Source: Acidobacteriota bacterium
GTDB lineage: Bacteria; Acidobacteriota; Vicinamibacteria; Vicinamibacterales; CAVVIG01
Direction: 5' to 3'
Length of the DNA: 5,099 bases
Assembly (NCBI GenBank): GCA_016195295.1
Contig: JACPZV010000398.1
Location: 1-5,099 of the forward strand
Positions 1 through 5,099 of this stretch are shown one piece after another; position 1 is the first letter of the stretch; each line of letters begins with the position of its first letter. Below the pieces are notes generated by a model. The model was not told where the DNA came from and made no database searches. It saw only the letters and a list, made by a program, of their open reading frames with translations. Both the position numbers and the translations under genes were made by a program.

Positions 1-1002
1 GCAGAACGAGACGATGTCGTGCATCGTGAGAAAGTAGCCGCCGTAGTCCAGCTCGTCGATGAGACGCAACTCTTTGTCGAGCTGATCGACGACTTTGCGC
101 GGCACCTCGCCGCCGTACCGCCTTCGCGCGCCTTCGTGCGCGAGGTGGTAAAGCCAAGACGAGGAGGTCATGCCTCCCGGTACGTGTTCCGCGGGATAGC
201 GGTACCGAATCTGCGTCAGCGAGAACGCGCAGCGCTCGGCGACCTCACGCGTGCGCGCGACCGCCGCCGGATCGTCCGCAAAGAGCGCCGCGAAGCATTC
301 CGGCCTGGGAAGCGCGTGCTCGGCGTTGGGCTTCAGGAGCCGGCCGGCCGTGTGAACCGTCACGCCGTGACGGATGCACGTCATCACATCCTGCAAGGGA
401 CGCCGCGCGCGATCGTGATAGAGCACTTCCACGGCGGCGATGATGGGAAGGTGGTAGCGGGCGGCGCGCGCGCGCAGGCGCGCTTCTTCCGCCACTTCGG
501 TGTCGCGGCGATGGCGCGCGGCCATCGCGTAGAGACGATGGCCGAAGGCCTCGCGCACGCGTCCCGCCGCTTCGTCTGGCTCCTGTTGCTCGCGCACGAG
601 CAGGCTCGCGTCGCCACCCCACAGCGCCAGCAGGCCGCCGGCATGACCGCAGACCTCTTCCCAGGTCACGATCGATTCGCCTTTGGGTCGGCGGCGGCGT
701 CCCACGGTGAGAAGCCGGCAGAGATTCGCGTAGCCGTTCCGATCCTGCGCGAGCAGCACGAGCGTGGACGGTGCGGTCTCGTCTCCCACGGTGAGCTGCG
801 CGCCGACAAGGAGCGGCACGTCCCGTTCCGCGGCTTTGACGTGCGCGCGCACGATGCCGTACACGCCGTCGCGGTCCGTGAGCGCGAGCGCCGGCAGGCC
901 AAACGCCGCGGCGCGCTCGACGAGATCTTCAGGATGACTGGCGCCCTCGAGGAACGACCCGTTGCTCTTGCACCACAGCGGGACGTACACCGGCGCACTC
1001 AT
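1..1002 (-). CDS. dnaE2: DnaE2 / ImuC error-prone DNA polymerase III alpha subunit, N-terminal part (3' end beyond window)
   Basis: This is the N-terminal 334 residues of a C-family polymerase that in ImuA-ImuB-DnaE2 cassettes carries out damage-induced mutagenic translesion synthesis. The sequence has the family's PHP-domain opening, with SFLEGASHPEDLVERA at about residues 16-31 and ALALTDRDGVYGIVRAH at 38-54. It continues through LQDVMTCIRHG (203-213) to the start of the polymerase region, with ELRLIDELDYGGYFLTMHDIV at 311-331. Full DnaE2 proteins are about 1000-1100 residues, so roughly two thirds is missing at the window edge. The ATG at 1002-1000 overlaps the imuB stop as ATGA and has AGGGG 8 nt upstream, so coupling to imuB is likely. 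The PHP metal-ligand positions look lost: PLWCKS stands where DnaE proteins have an H-x-H-S motif, and TDRDG where they have TDH. Proofreading by this domain is therefore doubtful. The family call is secure; DnaE2 rather than replicative DnaE1 rests on the sequence and on the imuAB neighbours. Confidence 0.96.
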   Translation of the reverse strand, partial: MSAPVYVPLWCKSNGSFLEGASHPEDLVERAAAFGLPALALTDRDGVYGIVRAHVKAAERDVPLLVGAQLTVGDETAPSTLVLLAQDRNGYANLCRLLTVGRRRRPKGESIVTWEEVCGHAGGLLALWGGDASLLVREQQEPDEAAGRVREAFGHRLYAMAARHRRDTEVAEEARLRARAARYHLPIIAAVEVLYHDRARRPLQDVMTCIRHGVTVHTAGRLLKPNAEHALPRPECFAALFADDPAAVARTREVAERCAFSLTQIRYRYPAEHVPGGMTSSSWLYHLAHEGARRRYGGEVPRKVVDQLDKELRLIDELDYGGYFLTMHDIVSFC

Positions 1003-2474
1003 TCCACGCACCCCTGGAGAAAGACGCGCTGCTTTCGATGGTCGTAGTACACCCACTGCAGGGCGCCGCCGTCTGTCGGCCTGAAGTAGTAATCGCGACG
1101 GACGCCGCCGCCCCACCATCCGCCCGACAGGATGTACGGACCGAGTCGCGGCGGGTCCAAAGGACCCGCCCTACGTACGTAGACCGGGTCTTCAGACCCG
1201 GCAGGCAGCGGCACGGGATTCGTGTACATGCGCCGCACGAGCGGACGCGTCGTCTCGACACGCGGCGCCGTGCGTTCGGGCATCTGCTCGAGCGGCTCCC
1301 ACGCGAACTGCGCGGCCGGCAGATGCGCGTCGCACAGGCGCGCGCGCACGACCACACGTTCGTGGAACTCCGCGCGCAGGCGCGCAAACGCCTGGGTGGC
1401 GGCGTCAGGATCGCGGCGGGCGTGATGGCTGAACAGCCGGCATTGATGGGCGGTGGCTGGACAGGTTTCCGCCATCACCCGCAGCGTGACGATCCCCGCC
1501 GTGAGGCGCAGCGTGTCGAGACGGAGACGGACGAGCACGAGCAGTTGCGCCGCATCAAGCGTCGAGGCCGCCGGCCGCACGTGTTCGGTCCGCGTCGTGC
1601 GATCGTCGAGCTTCATCCACAGCACGAGCTCCACCACGGCGTGCGCCTGGCGGGCCAGCGCCGCCAGCAGAGAATCGAGCAGGCGTTTGACGACGAAGAG
1701 CAGCCGCTCGGCGTGGATCTCCGACGCCTCGAAATGGATCTGTCGCGCCTGATGCTCGTCGGCCGGCACCGGCACGAGTGGCGCCCAGCGATGGCCGGCC
1801 GCGAGCTGATACAGCGCGTGCGCCGCCTCGCCGAAGCGTTGCCGGATGCCATCCCCCGGCAGGCGCAGGAACTGCCCTACCGTTTCGACGCCGAGCGCGA
1901 GGAGACGCTCACGAACGTCCGGATCGAGATCCACGTCCCCGAGTGGGACACGCTGGACCGCCGCACGTTCCTCGACAGCGTCCGTGCACACCGTCGTGCC
2001 GCGATGGTGTTTGGCCAGCGCGTAGGTGCCAAACCGGGTGAACCCGACGGCGATCGTCGCGGTGACGCCGGCGCGCTGGAGCGCGAGGCGCACGGCCTGC
2101 GCCCAGTCCTGCAGCGAGGGATACAACCGGTTGAGCCCTCGCGCGTCGAGCCAGAAGACTCCCGGCGTTTCAGCGGACGGTTCCACGTGCGGCGAATACC
2201 GCCGCAGGCAGTCGACGAGCGCGTGGACGCGCTGGTCGATCCGCAGCTGCGCAATCGTGCCGGCCTGAAGATCTTTCGCGAGGGCGAGCGCCGTGGCATA
2301 GCGCTGCCCGACACGCACGCCCAACCGGCGCGCACGCTCGTTGACACACAGCACGAGGGCCTGCGGCCGATCATCTTCAACCACCGCGACCGGGAAACGC
2401 ACCCATGCCGGCTGGGCCTGCAGCAGAACCTGGAGCGGAAACGCCGCGACGTTAACGCAGGCCAGCCGGTCCAC
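999..2474 (-). CDS. imuB: ImuB, catalytically degenerate Y-family polymerase-like protein
   Basis: The product has 491 residues, typical of ImuB, the non-catalytic hub that joins DnaE2 to the beta clamp. The GTG start at 2474 is preferred because the family consensus begins here (VDRLACVNVAAFPLQ) and GAGG lies 6 nt upstream; the in-frame ATG at 2579 would add 35 residues without family resemblance. The Y-family fold is visible as FPVAVVEDDRPQ with VNERARRLGV (about 27-53), YSPHVEP (93-99), FWLDARGLNRLY (107-118) and a helix-hairpin-helix-like LLALGVETVGQFLRLPG (191-207). Both catalytic acid sites are lost: CVN replaces the first Asp, and G105-V106 replaces the Asp-Glu pair just before FWLD. 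QCRLF (344-348) fits a beta-clamp binding motif. The ImuB C-terminal signature follows: GPYILSGGWW (445-454), RDYYF (460-464) and WVYYDHRKQRVFLQG (474-488). Residues 425-442 are encoded by a palindromic repeat. The gene overlaps imuA by 23 nt and dnaE2 by 4 nt. Confidence 0.93.
   Translation of the reverse strand: MDRLACVNVAAFPLQVLLQAQPAWVRFPVAVVEDDRPQALVLCVNERARRLGVRVGQRYATALALAKDLQAGTIAQLRIDQRVHALVDCLRRYSPHVEPSAETPGVFWLDARGLNRLYPSLQDWAQAVRLALQRAGVTATIAVGFTRFGTYALAKHHRGTTVCTDAVEERAAVQRVPLGDVDLDPDVRERLLALGVETVGQFLRLPGDGIRQRFGEAAHALYQLAAGHRWAPLVPVPADEHQARQIHFEASEIHAERLLFVVKRLLDSLLAALARQAHAVVELVLWMKLDDRTTRTEHVRPAASTLDAAQLLVLVRLRLDTLRLTAGIVTLRVMAETCPATAHQCRLFSHHARRDPDAATQAFARLRAEFHERVVVRARLCDAHLPAAQFAWEPLEQMPERTAPRVETTRPLVRRMYTNPVPLPAGSEDPVYVRRAGPLDPPRLGPYILSGGWWGGGVRRDYYFRPTDGGALQWVYYDHRKQRVFLQGCVE
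1000..1015 (-). promoter_or_regulatory. Ribosome binding site and ATG start of dnaE2
   Basis: AGGGG (1015-1011) precedes the ATG (1002-1000) by 8 nt within the end of imuB. The ATGA overlap with the imuB stop (1001-999) is typical of translational coupling. Confidence 0.6.
1150..1201. repeat. REPIN-like pair of inverted palindromic repeats inside imuB
   Basis: Two hairpin units face each other around a perfect 12-bp palindrome. Unit 1 has a 9-bp perfect stem (GGCGGGTCC at 1150-1158, AAA loop, GGACCCGCC at 1162-1170). The centre CTACGTACGTAG (1171-1182) is self-complementary. Unit 2 is CCGGGTC (1184-1190), TTCA loop, GACCCGG (1195-1201). Read outward from the centre, both units have the form TACGTAG, two bases, CGGGTC, short loop, GACCCG. 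They are thus inverted copies of one REP-like sequence, as in REPIN/BIME elements. The element lies in frame in imuB and encodes 18 residues (425-442), AGSEDPVYVRRAGPLDPP. The structure is seen directly; that it is a dispersed genomic repeat is inferred. Confidence 0.8.
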
Positions 2475-3075
2475 GACACGCCTCGAGATGGGTCCAGCCT
2501 GGACCGCCGCGTTTGTCTTTGAGCACGCGGACGCGCACCTCGTATCGCCCCTCGATCGCATGCCATTGGGCTTCAGCACGCAGAGAGATCAACGAGTTGA
2601 TAGACGAGGCGTCTGGTGATTTCTTCGTCAGGAGGAGCACGGCCACGTCGTGCGCGCGCGCGAGCCCGAGCAGGCGCGCCAGCAGCGGCACGGGAAGCGT
2701 CGCGGGCCGGGCCTGCGTGTCAGGAGACTCGCCCGAGAGATCAATCACCACGAGCCCGAATCCGCCCGACCGCACGAGATGATCGGCGGCGCGTCCGGCG
2801 GCGCGCATATCGGGGACCCGTACGACGGGCAGCGCCTCGACATCCACGCCGCCTGCGGCGGCATCGGGCGGGAAAAACGTGCTCGGCTCGAGCGTGACCC
2901 ATGCGGCGCGATCGCCGCAAAGCTGCGCCTCGAGCACCAGGCCGAACGCCGCCGTCAGATGAGCCGCGGCTTGACCGCCGGACAGTTCGATGAGCCGCCC
3001 GGAGAAATCGCCAAGACTCCATGCGGGGACCGTGCTGGGAGTGGAAGGAGAAGGAATTGCCCACGCGGCGCGCAT
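2452..3075 (-). CDS. imuA: ImuA-like RecA-fold protein with degenerate Walker A motif
   Basis: This 207-residue protein is the first gene of the mutasome operon. In related cassettes the RecA-like ImuA is needed for ImuB/DnaE2-dependent mutagenesis. The RecA fold shows as GRLIELSGGQAAAHLTAAF (26-44) at the Walker A position, then a hydrophobic strand plus acid, FGLVVIDLSG (106-115), at the Walker B position. VPLLARLLGLARAHDVAVLLLTKK (129-152) and LISLRAEAQW (162-171) follow the RecA/ImuA core pattern, and the C-terminus is basic (VRVLKDKRGG). The Walker A site lacks the Gly-Lys-Thr/Ser triad, so nucleotide binding is doubtful. The ATG at 3075 is the best start because family-like sequence begins soon after it. 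An in-frame ATG at 3213 would run through the control region and into the divergent gene. No clear Shine-Dalgarno precedes the ATG. The assignment rests partly on position upstream of imuB; similarity alone is moderate. Confidence 0.8.
   Translation of the reverse strand: MRAAWAIPSPSTPSTVPAWSLGDFSGRLIELSGGQAAAHLTAAFGLVLEAQLCGDRAAWVTLEPSTFFPPDAAAGGVDVEALPVVRVPDMRAAGRAADHLVRSGGFGLVVIDLSGESPDTQARPATLPVPLLARLLGLARAHDVAVLLLTKKSPDASSINSLISLRAEAQWHAIEGRYEVRVRVLKDKRGGPGWTHLEACRGPAGLR
2472..2484 (-). promoter_or_regulatory. Ribosome binding site and GTG start of imuB
   Basis: GAGG (2484-2481) lies 6 nt before the GTG at 2474-2472, inside the last codons of imuA. This decides the imuB start in favour of the GTG and implies translation coupled to imuA. 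Confidence 0.65.
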
Positions 3076-3086
3076 GGGTCTACAAT
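3057..3086 (+). promoter_or_regulatory. Candidate promoter for the EndoQ-UvrD gene
   Basis: TTGCCC (3057-3062) and TACAAT (3081-3086, 5/6 to the sigma70 -10) are 18 nt apart and face the fusion gene. The predicted start near 3093 falls inside the AGCGAAA direct repeat, so one bound repressor could block both divergent promoters. It would leave a leader of about 110 nt. The -35 lies within the first codons of imuA. Confidence 0.35.
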
Positions 3087-3087
3087 T

Positions 3088-3105
3088 AGCGAAATAAAAG
3101 CGAAA
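3088..3105. promoter_or_regulatory. Candidate damage-response operator: AGCGAAA-N4-AGCGAAA direct repeat
   Basis: Two perfect AGCGAAA copies (3088-3094 and 3099-3105) are spaced by one helical turn (11-bp period), in the only AT-rich stretch of the window. They lie 13-30 nt upstream of the imuA start, between or over the candidate promoters of both divergent transcripts. The 11-bp direct-repeat geometry resembles the alphaproteobacterial LexA box (GTTC-N7-GTTC), although the sequence differs. imuA-imuB-dnaE2 cassettes are known LexA/SOS targets, so a LexA-type operator is a reasonable guess. No GAAC or GTTC half-sites occur in this intergenic region. Confidence 0.45.
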
Positions 3106-3131
3106 GTAAAGAGAAATCCTCGGAGATTCAA
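3103..3131 (-). promoter_or_regulatory. Candidate promoter for imuA-imuB-dnaE2
   Basis: On the minus strand, TTGAAT (3131-3126) and TACTTT (3108-3103) are separated by 17 nt, a weak sigma70-like match (4/6 and 3/6). The predicted transcript would start about 20-25 nt upstream of the imuA ATG, and the -10 overlaps one arm of the AGCGAAA direct repeat, which would allow repression. The match is weak and rests mainly on spacing and position. Confidence 0.3.
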
Positions 3132-3140
3132 CCCCAGAAG

Positions 3141-3193
3141 CACGTATGCTTGGGCTGCACGGATTTACGTGCTGCGTCCGGCGCCAAAGCCGG
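3141..3193. repeat. Inverted repeats in the leader of the EndoQ-UvrD gene (possible decayed REP-like unit)
   Basis: CACGTA (3141-3146) pairs with TACGTG (3166-3171), and CCGGC (3178-3182) pairs with GCCGG (3189-3193) around a GCCAAA loop. The layout TACGT, a few bases, then a GC-rich hairpin resembles the REP-like unit inside imuB but is diverged. It could instead be a leader-RNA structure close to the start codon at 3207, or chance. Confidence 0.3.
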
Positions 3194-3206
3194 CCGTCCG
3201 CTGAAG

Positions 3207-5099
3207 ATGCCACGCTTCCACGCCGACCTGCACGTCCATTCCAAGTACTCGCGCGCGACGAGCCGCGACCTCGACCTCGAGCATCTGTCGCACTGGGCCT
3301 GCCGCAAGGGCGTCGCGGTCGTGGGCACGGGCGACTTCACGCATCCGGGCTGGCGCGCCGAGATCAAAGACAAGCTCGTGCCCGCCGAGCCCGGGCTGTT
3401 TCGTCTGCGCAGCGACATCGAACGCGTGATTGCTGGAACGCTGCCGGCAACCTGTCGCACGACCACGCGGTTCATGCTCACCGTCGAGATTTCCACGATT
3501 TACAAGAAAGGCGATCGCACCCGGAAGATCCATCACCTGATCTACGCGCCCGACTTCGAGACCGCCGAGGCCGTCGCGGCGCGCCTGGCCCGCATCGGCA
3601 ACATCGCCTCGGACGGCCGGCCGATTCTTGGTCTCGACTCGCGCGATCTGCTCGAGATCGCGCTGGAGTCCCACCCCGACGCCTACCTCGTGCCGGCGCA
3701 CATCTGGACGCCGTGGTTTGCCGCGCTCGGCTCGCAGTCCGGGTTCGATTCGATCGTCGAGTGCTACCGCGACCTCTCCGATCGCATCTTCGCCGTCGAA
3801 ACGGGCCTGTCGTCGGATCCGCCGATGAATTGGCGGCTGTCGCAGCTCGATCGGTATCGGCTGGTCTCCAACTCCGACGCGCATTCTCCCGGCAAGCTCG
3901 GACGCGAGGCGACGGTGTTCGACGGCGAGCTGGATTACTTCGCGATCAAACGCGCGCTCGAAACCGGACAGGGATACGTCGGCACGGTCGAGTTCTTCCC
4001 GGAAGAAGGCAAGTATCACCTCGACGGCCACCGCAAGTGCGGCATCCGCTGGACGCCGCAGGAAACGCTCGAACGCGGCAACCGCTGCCCGATCTGCGGA
4101 CAACCGACGACCATCGGCGTGCTCCACCGGGTCGAAGCGCTCGCCGATCGCGCGGAAGCGACGCCGCCGCAGACGGCGGGCGAAGTCTCGAATATGGTGC
4201 CGCTGCCCGAAGTGCTTTCTGAAATCGCGGGGACCGGCCCATCCAGCCAGACCGTCGCGCGCAGCTACGACCGCCTGGTGTCGACGCTTGGGGCCGAGTT
4301 GTCCATCCTCCGATCGATTCCCGTCGAGGACATCGAGCGCGCGTCGTCTTCACTGCTGGCGGAGGCCATCTCCCGCCTGCGCGCCGGACACGTGATTCGA
4401 GAGGCCGGATACGACGGCGAGTACGGCGTGATTCGCCTGTTCGAAGAGTCAGAGCTGCGGAGGTTGACGGTCGGCGGCGCGCTGTTCGACGAGAACGCCC
4501 GGCGTCAACCGGACACGACGGAGGGGGATCGTGTGATTCGGCTGACGCCGGAGACGACGCCCGATAAGGCACGTCGTGTCGGCCTCCAGGCGGACCACGT
4601 GCAGCCGCCGCTCCAGTTGACGTCAGGATCGACCGGGACGTTGGCGTCCGTTGAGATCCTCGCCGCGCTCGACGACGAGCAACGCCGGGCCGCTGAAACG
4701 ATCGACGGACCGCTCATGATCCTCGCAGGGCCGGGATCAGGAAAGACCCGAACCCTCACCCACCGCATCGCTCATCTCATCGCGGAGCGCGATATTCCGC
4801 CATCCGCCTGTCTCGCGATCACGTTCACACGCCGCGCCGCGGCCGAAATGCGGGAGCGGCTCGCTCGCCTGCTGGCGGCGCCGGCGAGTCCGGTCGCCAT
4901 TCACACGTTTCATTCGCTCGGGCTGACGATGCTCCGCGAACAGGCGGGCGCGGCCGGTCTCCATCGAGATTTTCGGGTCGCGGGCGAGCCGGAACGCTTG
5001 GCGCTCCTGGCCGAACAGCTCAAGCTCTCTTCTCAACGCGCCGGTACGGTGCTGCGTGCGATCTCGAAAGCGAAGCGCACGCAGGAAACGGCGGGCGCC
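3207..5099 (+). CDS. EndoQ-like PHP endonuclease fused to UvrD/PcrA-type SF1 helicase (partial, 3' end beyond window)
   Basis: The first 631 residues are present and the frame stays open to the window edge. Residues 1-430 match the endonuclease Q family (TIGR00375 type; archaeal EndoQ, Bacillus YqxK), which nicks DNA 5' of uracil, hypoxanthine, xanthine or AP sites. The PHP metal motifs look intact: ADLHVHS (6-12), TGDFTHPG (41-48), VEIS (93-96), KIHHLIYAP (107-115), PAHIWTPWF (163-171) and SNSDAHSP (221-228). A zinc-binding segment follows (Cys278, Cys294-x-x-Cys297, then GVLHRVEALADR 304-315), and the typical EndoQ end GYDGEYGVIRLFE spans 401-413. A polar linker (about 432-484) leads to a UvrD helicase domain: Q motif LDDEQRRAAE (488-497), Walker A AGPGSGKT (507-514), motif Ia TFTRRAAAEM (539-548) and motif Ib IHTFHSLG (565-572). 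Motifs II-VI lie beyond the window. The ATG at 3207 fits the family N-terminus exactly; an in-frame TAG lies at 3087 and no strong Shine-Dalgarno is visible. The likely role is nick-and-unwind excision repair of deaminated bases. Confidence 0.95.
   Translation, partial: MPRFHADLHVHSKYSRATSRDLDLEHLSHWACRKGVAVVGTGDFTHPGWRAEIKDKLVPAEPGLFRLRSDIERVIAGTLPATCRTTTRFMLTVEISTIYKKGDRTRKIHHLIYAPDFETAEAVAARLARIGNIASDGRPILGLDSRDLLEIALESHPDAYLVPAHIWTPWFAALGSQSGFDSIVECYRDLSDRIFAVETGLSSDPPMNWRLSQLDRYRLVSNSDAHSPGKLGREATVFDGELDYFAIKRALETGQGYVGTVEFFPEEGKYHLDGHRKCGIRWTPQETLERGNRCPICGQPTTIGVLHRVEALADRAEATPPQTAGEVSNMVPLPEVLSEIAGTGPSSQTVARSYDRLVSTLGAELSILRSIPVEDIERASSSLLAEAISRLRAGHVIREAGYDGEYGVIRLFEESELRRLTVGGALFDENARRQPDTTEGDRVIRLTPETTPDKARRVGLQADHVQPPLQLTSGSTGTLASVEILAALDDEQRRAAETIDGPLMILAGPGSGKTRTLTHRIAHLIAERDIPPSACLAITFTRRAAAEMRERLARLLAAPASPVAIHTFHSLGLTMLREQAGAAGLHRDFRVAGEPERLALLAEQLKLSSQRAGTVLRAISKAKRTQETAGA

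Noticed and set aside
464..475. Alternating GC run (possible Z-DNA or slippage tract)
   Set aside because: Only 12 nt, explained by Arg/Ala codons in dnaE2 at high GC.
19..1047. Long plus-strand open frame opposite dnaE2
   Set aside because: It is Arg/His/Ala-rich with no recognisable domain; the minus strand encodes a clear DnaE2, and long antisense frames are expected at this GC content.
2035..2046. Small inverted repeat CGGGT-GA-ACCCG resembling the REP hairpin core
   Set aside because: It lacks the TACGTAG flank, the stem is only 5 bp, and it encodes conserved ImuB sequence (VGFTRFGTYALAK region), so chance is the simplest explanation.
1038..2522. 494-codon plus-strand open frame opposite imuB
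   Set aside because: Its composition is Arg-rich low-information sequence mirroring imuB codons; ImuB signatures run the length of the minus strand.
2475..2579. Extended imuB from an in-frame ATG at 2579
   Set aside because: The extra 35 residues lie wholly within imuA, do not resemble ImuB, and the GTG at 2474 has a Shine-Dalgarno.
3076..3213. Extended imuA from an in-frame ATG at 3213
   Set aside because: The extra 46 residues would cover the AT-rich promoter region and the divergent gene's start, and do not resemble ImuA.
3146..4222. Long plus-strand and minus-strand open frames overlapping the EndoQ half
   Set aside because: They are out of frame with, or antisense to, the EndoQ-like reading frame, which carries all the PHP and zinc motifs.

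Overview
This is a GC-rich, densely coding window made almost entirely of DNA-repair and damage-tolerance genes. A leftward (minus-strand) cassette imuA-imuB-dnaE2 encodes the inducible mutagenic translesion-synthesis machinery ("mutasome"). Diverging from it on the plus strand is a large open reading frame that fuses an endonuclease Q (EndoQ)-like PHP nuclease to a UvrD/PcrA-type superfamily 1 helicase. The host is a high-GC bacterium. The Trp/Lys-substituted PHP motif of DnaE2, the degenerate ImuA and a REP-like palindromic repeat would fit an environmental Acidobacteriota- or Myxococcota-type genome. That placement is inference only, since the window has no taxonomic marker.

Layout: positions 1-1002 (minus) hold the first 334 residues of DnaE2, cut by the window edge. 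Positions 999-2474 (minus) hold complete imuB, overlapping dnaE2 by ATGA. Positions 2452-3075 (minus) hold complete imuA, overlapping imuB by 23 nt, so the three genes form a tight, probably translationally coupled operon. Positions 3076-3206 are the only intergenic space: 131 nt with a conspicuous AT-rich island, candidate promoters in both directions and a direct repeat AGCGAAA-N4-AGCGAAA (11-bp period) that resembles a shared operator. Positions 3207-5099 (plus) hold 631 residues of the EndoQ-UvrD fusion, open to the window edge.

How the parts may work together (inference): ImuA and ImuB recruit DnaE2 to the sliding clamp so it can copy damaged template. The fusion protein would nick 5' of a deaminated base with its EndoQ half and unwind the lesion-bearing strand with its helicase half, leaving a gap for resynthesis. 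The divergent arrangement and shared control region suggest that both branches respond to the same DNA-damage signal.

The features most worth a second look are the EndoQ-helicase fusion and its link to the mutasome, the non-canonical candidate SOS operator, and a 52-bp REPIN-like inverted pair of palindromes that sits in frame inside the 3' part of imuB.
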